Assembly: GCA_002428265.1 (NCBI GenBank)
Contig: DIUR01000002.1
Coordinates: 1-59,328 of the forward strand
Length of the DNA stretch: 59,328 bases
Direction of reading: 5' to 3'
Source: Bacteriovoracaceae bacterium UBA6153
GTDB lineage: Bacteria; Bdellovibrionota; Bacteriovoracia; Bacteriovoracales; Bacteriovoracaceae
Below the pieces are notes generated by a model. That model was not told the DNA's origin and made no database searches. It worked only from the letters and a program-made list of their open reading frames with translations. Shown in pieces: positions 34,875 to 43,837 of this stretch. Both the position numbers and the translations under genes were made by a program. The first letter of the stretch is position 1. Every line of letters starts with the position of its first letter.

Positions 34875-36254
34875 ATGGAAGCAAAGTTTTCAAAAATAGT
34901 ACAATCAAGAAAGGCTAAGATTTATTTAAGAAATGAATTAGCAGGTAGTTTGGAAAAAATAGCAACAGATGAATATCGCTTCACTTACAGTGCTGAGTGG
35001 TTGGCAAATAAAGAGTTTCCAATTGGGTTAGCATTGCCTTTGAAAAAAGACCCGTACATAGAAGATAGTCTATTCCCTTTTTTTGATAATTTAATACCGG
35101 AAGGATGGCTGTTAAATAGCTTAATTTCAATTTATAAAATTGATAAAAGAAATAGATTTGGTCTTTTAATGGCCACGGGTCAAGAAACGATTGGTGCAAT
35201 AAAAGTTATTGCACTTGATGAAGAAGGCAGGGAATTAAAAATTTCTCAAGTAAAAGACGATAATAAAAATTTAACGAAAAAAGAAATTATTTTCCAAGCA
35301 CCATTTAATAATTGCCCTTATTGCTTACTTCCTTTGACAAAAAAGCAATTAGAGAAGAATCAGACATTTCATGAGAGATGTGCAAAAAGCATGTGGGGCA
35401 CCACTAGAAAAATCAAGTTTGTATTTGATGCAGAGGAACCTAATGATTCTTTTAGTGATTCAATAAAAGGTGCGTCTGTATCGGGTGCTCAAAAAAAGGG
35501 ATTATTTAAGTTAGATAAAAATGAATTATCTTCTAGTGCATTTGGCTCACAATACATTCTTAAGCCACCTGCAGAAAGATTTGACAATTTACCAGAGAAC
35601 GAACATTTGACAATGGCAATTGCAAGAGCTGTAGGGTTCAATGTTCCTCCTTTTGTAATTTTTCATGATGAAGAAATAGGATATATATTTGCAATTAAGA
35701 GATTTGATATAAATGAAAATAAAGAACATTTAAGATTAGAAGATGCTGGCCAGGTTTTAGGTCATCCGAGTGATGATAAATATGAAGCAAGCTATGAGCA
35801 ATTAGCAAGCGCTATAATAAAATTTTCAGATGCGTCTCAGCCAGATTTGGTTGAGATGTGGAAAAGAATTATCTTTTGTTACCTTACAGCCAATGGAGAT
35901 ATGCATTTAAAAAATTGGAGTTTTTTAGAGTTAGAAAGCTTGAGGGGAGTATTTAGATTATCTCCTTGCTATGATTTTTTAAATACAAGGCTTGTAATCA
36001 AAAAAGAAGATCGTGATATTGGTCTATATTTAAATAGAAAAAATAAAAATATAGATAAAAACTCCTTTATGGATTTTGCAAAAAAATTAAAAATTGAAAG
36101 ATTTACTAATAAAATTCTTGATGATTTAGACTTTTGGAAAGAAACTAGCATCGAATTATGTATGAAGAGTTTTTTACCGGAGTCCTCTAAGAAAAAGTAT
36201 ATAGAGCTGATTGAAGAAAGGTATACTTATTTAGTTGGCTTAAAAAATGACTGA
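34875..36254 (+). CDS. hipA: HipA-family serine/threonine kinase toxin
   Basis: 459 residues. The HipA N-terminal subdomain covers about 10-110 (AKIYLRNELAGSLEK, FDNLIPEGWLLNSL). A C-x2-C...H-x2-C group at Cys147, Cys150, His166 and Cys169 (NCPYC, FHERCAKSMWGT) forms a likely zinc knuckle. The kinase part has SVSGAQKK (201-208), Lys230 (YILKPP), catalytic Asp342 in NGDMHLKNWS, and Asp367 in CYDFLN, so the kinase looks active. HipA kinases phosphorylate tRNA synthetases and stop growth. The layout resembles HipS and HipT fused around the zinc knuckle. Base composition is more AT-rich than its neighbours, suggesting transfer into the cluster. Confidence 0.92.
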   Translation: MEAKFSKIVQSRKAKIYLRNELAGSLEKIATDEYRFTYSAEWLANKEFPIGLALPLKKDPYIEDSLFPFFDNLIPEGWLLNSLISIYKIDKRNRFGLLMATGQETIGAIKVIALDEEGRELKISQVKDDNKNLTKKEIIFQAPFNNCPYCLLPLTKKQLEKNQTFHERCAKSMWGTTRKIKFVFDAEEPNDSFSDSIKGASVSGAQKKGLFKLDKNELSSSAFGSQYILKPPAERFDNLPENEHLTMAIARAVGFNVPPFVIFHDEEIGYIFAIKRFDINENKEHLRLEDAGQVLGHPSDDKYEASYEQLASAIIKFSDASQPDLVEMWKRIIFCYLTANGDMHLKNWSFLELESLRGVFRLSPCYDFLNTRLVIKKEDRDIGLYLNRKNKNIDKNSFMDFAKKLKIERFTNKILDDLDFWKETSIELCMKSFLPESSKKKYIELIEERYTYLVGLKND

Positions 36255-36322
36255 CTACTTTAATCAAGATATAATTTCTTGAATTTCCTTTAAGAAACTT
36301 CAAACTTTGTTAATCTATTAGT

Positions 36323-37516
36323 ATGAATGACGAAATTTCAGACGTAGATAGATTGATAAAGGTTTTCCTTTCAACTTTGGCGATTATTATCACCATTGGT
36401 TTGATTATGGTGTGGTCGTCGAGCTACATCCTTGCCAGCGAAAGCTTCGGCACTCCTTATCATTATATTATCCGCCAGCTCATTTATTTATTCATGGCCA
36501 TTGGTGTGGCCTACGGTGTTTCTAAAACTAAATACACGTTCTGGATTAAATACGGCTATCTCGTTAACATTCTGGCTTCCCTCATCGTTGCATTGACTAT
36601 CGTTAAAGGCATCGGGGCATCTGCTAAAGGTGCAAGCCGTTGGTTAAGTTTTGGCGGAATGAGCATTCAACCAGGTGAGATCGTAAAGTTCACTGTTATT
36701 CTTTCAGCACTTTCGTTTTTCGAAAACTGGAACAAGATGGATAACAAAGAAAGGCTTAAGCATGGTGGAACACTATTTTTACCATTAGCGCTTTTAATCA
36801 AACAGCCAGACTTTGGAACATTTTTTATATGTTTCGTTGTTATCTCATTTGTTTGTTTTATGAGTTCATTTCCAAGAAAATATTTTTACTACTCTCTTAT
36901 GGGTGGTGGTCTAGCTGGTGTAGCAATCTTGTTCTCACAAGCTTACCGTGTAAAAAGAATGCTTACTTATCTCGATCCATGGAAAAATCCACAAGGATCA
37001 GGTTTTCAGATTATCCAGTCCTATATGGCCTTTGCCAATGGCGCTATCTTTGGTCAAGGCCTGGGAAATTCAAATGAAAAACTCTTCTATCTTCCTGAAG
37101 CACATAACGATTTTATCTTTTCTGTTATTGGCGAAGAGTTAGGTTTTATCGGGGTTTTCTTTTTAATTTGTTTGTTCGTTGCATTTATTTATTTTGGATT
37201 CAAGCTTGCCCTTCAGGTTAAAGATCGCATTGGAATCATCATGGCGTCTGCCATTGTCTTTGTTTTGGGTCTTCAAGCATTACTAAATATGGGCGTTGTA
37301 CTGGGATTACTTCCCACAAAAGGTCTTAACCTTCCGTTCGTGAGTTATGGCGGATCCTCCTTAATGTGTAATTTCTTCGGTATTGGTTTGTTGTTATCTG
37401 TGATAAAAGGTCATAGAGAGCAATTAGTAAATGGAACTGAAGATTACAAACCTCGTAAAACTGCTTCAAGATCAAAGCGTGTTGAAGAAGAAGTTGATTC
37501 AGAAGTTTTAGTATAA
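36323..37516 (+). CDS. ftsW: Lipid II polymerase FtsW (SEDS family)
   Basis: 397 residues with ten membrane helices. SEDS motifs are KGASRWLSFGGMSIQPGEIVK, HNDFIFSVIGEELGF and LPFVSYGGSSLM. The Asp of the HNDFIF loop follows the family. It polymerises glycan strands with FtsI at the septum. The C-terminal tail is basic and hydrophilic. It restarts the division cluster 68 bases after hipA; no clear promoter was seen, so it may depend on read-through from the hipBA promoter. Confidence 0.96.
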   Translation: MNDEISDVDRLIKVFLSTLAIIITIGLIMVWSSSYILASESFGTPYHYIIRQLIYLFMAIGVAYGVSKTKYTFWIKYGYLVNILASLIVALTIVKGIGASAKGASRWLSFGGMSIQPGEIVKFTVILSALSFFENWNKMDNKERLKHGGTLFLPLALLIKQPDFGTFFICFVVISFVCFMSSFPRKYFYYSLMGGGLAGVAILFSQAYRVKRMLTYLDPWKNPQGSGFQIIQSYMAFANGAIFGQGLGNSNEKLFYLPEAHNDFIFSVIGEELGFIGVFFLICLFVAFIYFGFKLALQVKDRIGIIMASAIVFVLGLQALLNMGVVLGLLPTKGLNLPFVSYGGSSLMCNFFGIGLLLSVIKGHREQLVNGTEDYKPRKTASRSKRVEEEVDSEVLV

Positions 37517-37545
37517 TTTTCATCCCATAAAATTTTGGAGAGTCT

Positions 37546-38934
37546 ATGTTCCGCAATCACTCGGCCCTAAAGCCAAACATTGTTAAGATTCATTTTGTTG
37601 GTATTGGTGGAATTGGAATGAGCGGGATTGCTGAAGTCCTCTTGTCTCTGGGATATAAAGTTTCCGGATCAGATGTCGCTGAATCAGCAAATGTTAAAAA
37701 ATTAAAAAAAATGGGAGCAGAAATCCATATTGGCCACAAGGCTGAAAACTTAAATGAAGTAACAGTTGTTGTTCATACATCTGCTGTTAATGAATCTAAT
37801 CCAGAAATGTTAAGGGCCCGCGCAGATGGTATTCCAATTATCAGACGAGCTGAAATGCTTGCTGAGCTTATGCGCTTAAAATACGGTCTTGCTGTTGCTG
37901 GTACTCACGGGAAGACAACGACAACATCGTTTCTTGCGACCATCCTTCAGGAATGCAAACTTGATCCAACATATATCATTGGTGGAATTGTTAAAAACCT
38001 GGATGGGCATGCAAAAGTTGGTCAGAGTGACTACCTTGTAGCTGAAGCGGATGAATCAGATGGATCATTTCTTTTATTAACTCCGGTTATGTCAGTTATC
38101 ACAAATATCGACAACGATCACATGGATCATTATGGTACTGAAGAAAATCTCTTCAGAGCGTTCGTTGATTTCTCTAATAAAATTCCTTTTTATGGTGTTG
38201 TTGCTTTGAACGCTCACGATGAAAAGTTAATGAAACTTAAGACTGAAATCAAGAGACCTGCTGTTACTTTTGGAATCGATATTGCTGCAGATTTTGAAGC
38301 AAGAAATATTGAGTTTGGACATTTTGATACAAGCTTTGATGTTTATTATAAAGGCGAAAAGCAGGAAAGATTTAAAATCAATCTACCTGGACGCCATAAT
38401 ATCTTAAACAGTCTTGGAGCAACAGCATTAGCTTTCCACATGGGACTAAGCTTTAAGGAAATTGCTAAGTCTGTATGCAAACTTGAAGGTGTTGGAAGAC
38501 GTTTTCAATTGTTAATGAAAGATAAAACCTTTGAAGTTGTAGACGACTATGGTCACCATCCGACAGAGATCGCTTCGACGTTGAGAATCGTAAAAGATAC
38601 GAGAGCAGATTATAAAAAAATCGTTATTTTTGAACCTCATAGATTCACTCGCACGAGAGACTGTTGGGATCAGTTCCTTCATTGTTTTAATGATGCTGAT
38701 GAGCTTTATTTGCTTCCAATTTATGCGGCCAGTGAAAGTCCAATAGATGGCATTTCAACAGATAGGCTGGTTGAAGACATCAATAGACTTCATCCAGGAT
38801 TTGCAAAAAAGATAGAGAGTATCGATAAACTAGTAGGCGTAATCGAATCACACAAGGCAGAAAAAACAATTGTCGTAACTCTTGGGGCGGGCACAATTGG
38901 AAAAACTGTTCGTAAGTGGGCAGGTCTTGAATAA
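37546..38934 (+). CDS. murC: UDP-N-acetylmuramate:L-alanine ligase MurC
   Basis: 462 residues. N-terminal VGIGGIGMSGIAEVLLSLG, ATP loop GTHGKTT (119-125), TNIDNDHMDHYGTEENL, LPGRHNILNSLGA and DDYGHHPTEI are all intact. It adds the first amino acid of the stem. It follows ftsW directly, where murG normally stands between them. Its last codons overlap the start of the first SGNH gene by 8 bases. Confidence 0.97.
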   Translation: MFRNHSALKPNIVKIHFVGIGGIGMSGIAEVLLSLGYKVSGSDVAESANVKKLKKMGAEIHIGHKAENLNEVTVVVHTSAVNESNPEMLRARADGIPIIRRAEMLAELMRLKYGLAVAGTHGKTTTTSFLATILQECKLDPTYIIGGIVKNLDGHAKVGQSDYLVAEADESDGSFLLLTPVMSVITNIDNDHMDHYGTEENLFRAFVDFSNKIPFYGVVALNAHDEKLMKLKTEIKRPAVTFGIDIAADFEARNIEFGHFDTSFDVYYKGEKQERFKINLPGRHNILNSLGATALAFHMGLSFKEIAKSVCKLEGVGRRFQLLMKDKTFEVVDDYGHHPTEIASTLRIVKDTRADYKKIVIFEPHRFTRTRDCWDQFLHCFNDADELYLLPIYAASESPIDGISTDRLVEDINRLHPGFAKKIESIDKLVGVIESHKAEKTIVVTLGAGTIGKTVRKWAGLE

Positions 38935-40564
38935 TCTAAAGTTTACAAAAAAAGTTATTGCACTTTTTTTAGGTATTTGTTTTTCGCTAGTGATTGTTGA
39001 GCTATCGCTAAGAATACTGGGTTATGTACAAGGTTTTAAGCAGGCCACTGTGGTGACTGACAAGTCCTCTGTTGTTGGTGAATCTAAATACAAAATTCTT
39101 GCTGTTGGAAATTCATACACTGCTGGAATTGGTGCCAGTGATGGAATGAGCTATCCTGAGCAACTCAATACTAAATTAAAAAATTATCGTGCAGATTATT
39201 ATGAAGTAATAAATAAAGGTGAAGGTGCAGTCAATAGCAGCTATATCAAAGAAAAAATTCCTGGTTGGCTAGAAACTCATAAACCTAAGATTGTCTTTAT
39301 CATGACGGGTGAGCCTAATAATTGGAATAAATATGGATATTGGTCTTTTTTAAATCAGAAAAAGAAATTGAACACTCTTTCTTTAGATTCTTTTATAGAG
39401 AAAATAAGATTATTAAAAATCTTTAAGCTTTATTCCCTGTTGATGAATAGACCAGAGACCTGGAATAAAAGTGCAGGAGTTAAATATTCGAACACCTTTA
39501 CTTCAATTCCATTAGATGAAAAACATAAAAAAATTTTAGCTTACTCGTGGTTAGGTGCTCTAGAAATTGGAGGACAATTCAGGGGAATGCCTCTTTTAAA
39601 ACCTAATCAAATTGATGAAGCGTTAGAATGTCTTATCTTTTTAAATAAAATAGAAAAAAATCCAGTGGCCACTAGGCTAGTGGCAGAAATCTTAATAATG
39701 AAAAAGAATCAGGTTTCACTAGGACTTAAGTTTCTAAATGAAGCCATTGAGAGCACATCTGATTTTAATTATGGTCAATATAAAATTTTACAATCTATAG
39801 ATGATTCAAAATTAAATAAAAATGAATCTAAAACATTAGCTGAAATTAAAGAAAAGATATTAACAAGACCACTTCCTTTAAAATTAGATTTTATAACCAA
39901 GTGGCATGAATCTGAGCCTGATCAAAATTTGTTAAATGGCGTAGATCGAATTAGTTATCTTGAGGCACTTCATCAAACTTATCCAAGTAGTATTCAAACA
40001 ACAAGAATTTTATTGGAATCACTTCCTCATGATTCGCAAGGAAAATTACTGGATTACATTGAAAAAACCGTCCTTCTTAATCCATTGAGTCAGGTCAATA
40101 CACTCTTAAATAGAACTGAACTAACTACCCCATCATTAAAACCTAAATTCGAAAAACTCCTCACGAAGCTCGAGGATAAATTTGAAGGATTAGATTTTAA
40201 GAATATGGTTTTTGAGCAAAATCTAGAGGAAGAATGGATTATAAGTGATCTAGAATCCATAATCAAAACGGTTCAAGACAGTGGCGCTTTTCCTATTGTT
40301 CAGACCTATCCACCCTTAAAAAACGGTGAAAATCGTTTCGCTGATTTGGTTTTAAGAAATTGGTGGAAGAATAGAAGTTCAAAAACGAATCTTGCTTTTA
40401 TGGATGTAGAAGTAAGAATGAAAAAATTATTTAATGGCCCCGAGGGGAATAAGTATTATACTAAAAAATATGGCCCAAATGACAATCATCAAAATGATTT
40501 AGGTTATGAAGAAATTGCTAAAATAATGCTTCCTTATGTGTTGAGTACTGATAAAAACTTATGA
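38927..40564 (+). CDS. Membrane-anchored SGNH hydrolase with inserted helical domain (paralogue 1)
   Basis: 545 residues from a TTG at 38927 that overlaps the murC stop and aligns with the start of paralogue 2; GGCAGG lies just upstream. One N-terminal membrane helix (about 8-30) anchors it in the periplasm. SGNH sites: Ser63 in AVGNSYTAGIGA, Gly in INKGEGAVNSSYI, Asn131 in TGEPNNWNKYGYW, and Asp519-x-His521 (NDNHQNDLGYEEI). The acid is two residues before the histidine, where most SGNH enzymes have DxxH. Residues ~180-430 form a TPR-like helical insertion. The block EEEWIISDLESIIKTV, then QTYPPLK and LRNWWKNR, is shared by all three paralogues. Probable acyl-esterase or transferase on the cell wall; substrate unknown. 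Confidence 0.8.
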   Translation: MNNLKFTKKVIALFLGICFSLVIVELSLRILGYVQGFKQATVVTDKSSVVGESKYKILAVGNSYTAGIGASDGMSYPEQLNTKLKNYRADYYEVINKGEGAVNSSYIKEKIPGWLETHKPKIVFIMTGEPNNWNKYGYWSFLNQKKKLNTLSLDSFIEKIRLLKIFKLYSLLMNRPETWNKSAGVKYSNTFTSIPLDEKHKKILAYSWLGALEIGGQFRGMPLLKPNQIDEALECLIFLNKIEKNPVATRLVAEILIMKKNQVSLGLKFLNEAIESTSDFNYGQYKILQSIDDSKLNKNESKTLAEIKEKILTRPLPLKLDFITKWHESEPDQNLLNGVDRISYLEALHQTYPSSIQTTRILLESLPHDSQGKLLDYIEKTVLLNPLSQVNTLLNRTELTTPSLKPKFEKLLTKLEDKFEGLDFKNMVFEQNLEEEWIISDLESIIKTVQDSGAFPIVQTYPPLKNGENRFADLVLRNWWKNRSSKTNLAFMDVEVRMKKLFNGPEGNKYYTKKYGPNDNHQNDLGYEEIAKIMLPYVLSTDKNL

Positions 40565-42189
40565 ATACAGTAAAAATATATTTTAAAAAAATTATGGCCT
40601 TAATCCTAGGTCTCATTTTTGCGATCGTGATTGTTGAAATCTCTTTAAGGGCCATCGGATATATACAAAATGCCGAGCTTGATAAAAATCAAATTTCCAA
40701 AGATACAAAATACCGCATTCTTAGTTTGGGTAACTCGTATACTGCAGGAATAGGAGCTCCTCCAGGGAAAAGTTATTCGAATCAGTTGAATGAAATGTTG
40801 AATGAAGTTAAGAGTAATTACTATCAGGTTATTAATACGGGGAAAGGTGCCGCCAATAGCAGTTATATTCGAGAGAATACTGGGGAATGGTTGAAAAAAT
40901 ACTCCCCTCAAATTGTTTTTATTATGATCGGAGAGCCTAATAGTTGGAACAAGTATGGTTATTGGGAATTTATCACAAAAAGAAATGGGGAAAGTCCTAT
41001 TTTTGTAAGCACGTTCACGGAAAAGTTGAGATGGTTAAAAATTTTTAAATTGTTTGAGCTTTTTACAAGCAGAGCTGAAACATGGAATGAGACTGCCTAT
41101 ACGGGGTATTCAAATACTTTTAAATCAACACCATTAAATAAATCTTCAGCGAAAATGGTTGGTTATTTATGGCTTGGAAATTTGTTTCAATATGTTGGAT
41201 ATAATATTTCTCAACTGAGTAATGCTCAGGTTGAAGAAGCGATCAAGAGTTTAAGTTATATTTATAAGGAAGATAAAAGCCTTGAAGCCGGCGAGATTCT
41301 CTCTGAGTTGTTGTTATATCGAAAAGGTAAAATTGATGAGGCATTAGGCATTTTAGAAAATATTGTAGACTCAAGAGATGTTTTTAACTTTGGACCTTAT
41401 AGAATTTTAACTAATAGTGTGATGTCTTTAACGAAGGCCCAGGACCAATATAAAAATCTCATCATTGAAAAACTACGTCAGAAAAAAAATGCCGACAAAA
41501 TCGAAATGATAGTGTCTTGGCATTACTCAGCTAAAAATCTCGATCTTGTGAAAAATAAAAAAAATGCGGATGAATTGATAGACATTTTTTTATCGGCTTA
41601 TCCGGCCAGTATCGAAACGGCTAAAGTGATTGTCGAAAGAAATATGTTTAGCAATCCAGATAAAGCAATGGATGCTATCGAGGCTACTAATCTATTAAAT
41701 CCAATGGCGCCGATTAATAATTTACTAGATCTTGCGAGCTTTATCGTTACAAAGAAGCCTGAGCAGAAAAATCGAATGGATACGATTTTAGATAAGACTA
41801 CAAAAAAAATAGATGCTTTTGATTTTAAAAAAATGAAATCAAGAGGTGAATTAGAAGAAGAATGGATCATTAGTGATCTCGAGCAAATCATAACAATGGT
41901 TCAAAAGAGTGGTGCTCATCCTGTTGTGCAGTCATATCCTCCCCTCAAGAGTGGAGAAGAACGATTTGCAGATGTGGTTTTAAGAAAGTGGTGGAAGAAT
42001 AGGAAAGATAAGTCCAATATTCAATTTATGGATGTTAATGCAGACTTAAAAGAGCTTTTTAGTCTTCAAAAAGGCGGCGAAAAATATTATACGAAAATGT
42101 TTGGGCCAATGGATGATCATCAAAATGCTGAAGGTTATAAAGAAATTGCACAATTAATGTTTCCCTACGTAATGTCTAAAAGTAATTAA
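40561..42189 (+). CDS. Membrane-anchored SGNH hydrolase with inserted helical domain (paralogue 2)
   Basis: 542 residues. The start codon overlaps the stop of paralogue 1 by 4 bases (ATGA-type coupling). It has the same plan: membrane helix (10-30), Ser59 in SLGNSYTAGIGA, TGKGAANSSYI, Asn127 in IGEPNSWNKYGYW, and Asp518-x-His520 (MDDHQNAEGYKEI). The middle third (about 190-410) is helical, with repeats such as ILSELLLYRKGKIDEALGIL. It is clearly closer to paralogue 1 than to 3. All catalytic residues are kept, so the duplication is under selection. Substrate unknown; position within the cluster points to peptidoglycan or its precursors. Confidence 0.8.
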   Translation: MNTVKIYFKKIMALILGLIFAIVIVEISLRAIGYIQNAELDKNQISKDTKYRILSLGNSYTAGIGAPPGKSYSNQLNEMLNEVKSNYYQVINTGKGAANSSYIRENTGEWLKKYSPQIVFIMIGEPNSWNKYGYWEFITKRNGESPIFVSTFTEKLRWLKIFKLFELFTSRAETWNETAYTGYSNTFKSTPLNKSSAKMVGYLWLGNLFQYVGYNISQLSNAQVEEAIKSLSYIYKEDKSLEAGEILSELLLYRKGKIDEALGILENIVDSRDVFNFGPYRILTNSVMSLTKAQDQYKNLIIEKLRQKKNADKIEMIVSWHYSAKNLDLVKNKKNADELIDIFLSAYPASIETAKVIVERNMFSNPDKAMDAIEATNLLNPMAPINNLLDLASFIVTKKPEQKNRMDTILDKTTKKIDAFDFKKMKSRGELEEEWIISDLEQIITMVQKSGAHPVVQSYPPLKSGEERFADVVLRKWWKNRKDKSNIQFMDVNADLKELFSLQKGGEKYYTKMFGPMDDHQNAEGYKEIAQLMFPYVMSKSN

Positions 42190-42200
42190 ATTAGGATGAA

Positions 42201-43805
42201 ATGAGAAAAATTGCGAGGAACAAAAAAACAAAGTCTAAATTTGCTGCCTTAGCTCTAGGTATTGTGTTTGCTCTATTTGTTATTGAGCTGTCTCTGCGCT
42301 TTTTTGGATTCATTGAAATGTTTAAGGCCGGTGCGAAACATTCAAGATCAGCTGTAACAATTATGACTGCTGGCAATTCCCACACTTTTGGCACTGGTGC
42401 TCCTCTTGGTAAGGACTACCCTGCTCAGCTTGAAACTCTTCTTAACCGGGATCATCCTGGTCATTATTCTGTAATAAATAGAGGAAGAGTAAATGTTAAT
42501 ACGAGCTATATTCGAGAAAAAATGCCTGATTGGCTTCAAAAGGATAGGCCAAATATTGTTTTTATAATGGCAGGAGAGGCCAATCACTGGAATAAATATA
42601 AATATGCCGATTTCTTAGATGAGAACCATCATCGAAGAGGATCTTTTCATCTCGATAATATCTATGAACACTTCAGGTTTTTAAGCACCTTCAAGCTTGG
42701 AGAAATTTTATTAAATACGGCCAAGTCTCATTCAGAATTTTCCAATACATTTAAAGGCGTATCGCTTAAAGAATCTCAAAGGGCCTTAGGCTATCTTTGG
42801 TTGGGGCATCTAGAAAGAGAGTCGATATACCAAACTAAAAATCTTAGTAAAGAAGAAGCCGAGGAAGCTATAAGTGCATTGAAGTACATTTATGAAAAAG
42901 ACTTAAACCCAGCTGCTTCAAGATTGATTGCTGCTATTTACTTACAAATTTTTCACGATGAAGACCTCTTCTTAGAATATATGCAAAAAACTCTCTCGAT
43001 CACCAAAGCTTTTAATTATGAAGTTTGGCAATTATTAAGGCTAAACGAATCTTTGATGGGAGAAAAGTCTAGGGCCTTTGTGAAAACGTATATGCAGTCG
43101 CTAGATTATAGCTCTATTCCATTGTCTATTAAGGAGATGGAGGAATGGTATCTTTTTGAAAAACCTTTAAATTTAAAATCAGTTCAAGATGAAATCGCCT
43201 TCGTGCAAAAACTTAGCAAAGCAAATCCAACAGACTTGAGACTTTTTGAATCACTTCAAAGAAAAAATGCATCGCCTGAAATTTTAATACAAGTAGCGGA
43301 ACGAGGACTGTATTTTAATCCTAATTCTCCTCAGACAGATGTATTGGGAATGCTAAAGCTAGCAATCAAAGATAGACCTGAGTTAAATGAAAGATTTAAT
43401 CATCTTGTTGAACAAACTAATAAAAAAGCAGAGATTGATAGTCTTAAAATTATAGATATTGAAAGAAATCGGGAAAGAGATTGGATTATCAGTGATCTTG
43501 AGGCCATTATAAAAATGGTGGAGCTTACGGGGGCGAAAGTTGTTATACAAACCTATGCGCCTAAACGAGATGGCAGTTTCCGTTTTATAGATGATGTTCT
43601 AAGAGCATGGTGGAAAGGTAGGAAAAAATCTAATGTTGAGTTTATGGATGTTGGCCTTATGCTGGCAAATAAATTCAAAGCAGAAAATGGAGGAGTACAG
43701 TATTACTCTACCCGGTTTGGAGATAAAGACGAGCATCCTGGAGCACTGGGATACTACGAAATAGCTAAATTGATGGTTCCCTACGCGATTCCAGCAAGCC
43801 ATTAG
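42201..43805 (+). CDS. Membrane-anchored SGNH hydrolase with inserted helical domain (paralogue 3)
   Basis: 534 residues, 11 bases after paralogue 2. A basic N-terminus (MRKIARNKKTKSK) precedes the membrane helix (16-36). Ser60 sits in TAGNSHTFGTGAP, Gly in NRGRVNVNTSYI, Asn128 in AGEANHWNKYKY, and Asp510-x-His512 in KDEHPGALGYYEI. It is the most diverged copy: QTYAPKRDGSFRF replaces QTYPPLKNG, and the tyrosine after the nucleophile is His. The inserted helical region is kept. It may have a different acceptor or leaving group from copies 1 and 2. murB follows 32 bases later. Confidence 0.8.
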   Translation: MRKIARNKKTKSKFAALALGIVFALFVIELSLRFFGFIEMFKAGAKHSRSAVTIMTAGNSHTFGTGAPLGKDYPAQLETLLNRDHPGHYSVINRGRVNVNTSYIREKMPDWLQKDRPNIVFIMAGEANHWNKYKYADFLDENHHRRGSFHLDNIYEHFRFLSTFKLGEILLNTAKSHSEFSNTFKGVSLKESQRALGYLWLGHLERESIYQTKNLSKEEAEEAISALKYIYEKDLNPAASRLIAAIYLQIFHDEDLFLEYMQKTLSITKAFNYEVWQLLRLNESLMGEKSRAFVKTYMQSLDYSSIPLSIKEMEEWYLFEKPLNLKSVQDEIAFVQKLSKANPTDLRLFESLQRKNASPEILIQVAERGLYFNPNSPQTDVLGMLKLAIKDRPELNERFNHLVEQTNKKAEIDSLKIIDIERNRERDWIISDLEAIIKMVELTGAKVVIQTYAPKRDGSFRFIDDVLRAWWKGRKKSNVEFMDVGLMLANKFKAENGGVQYYSTRFGDKDEHPGALGYYEIAKLMVPYAIPASH

Positions 43806-43837
43806 ACAATTCTTTTCGATCTCAGTAATATTCAATC

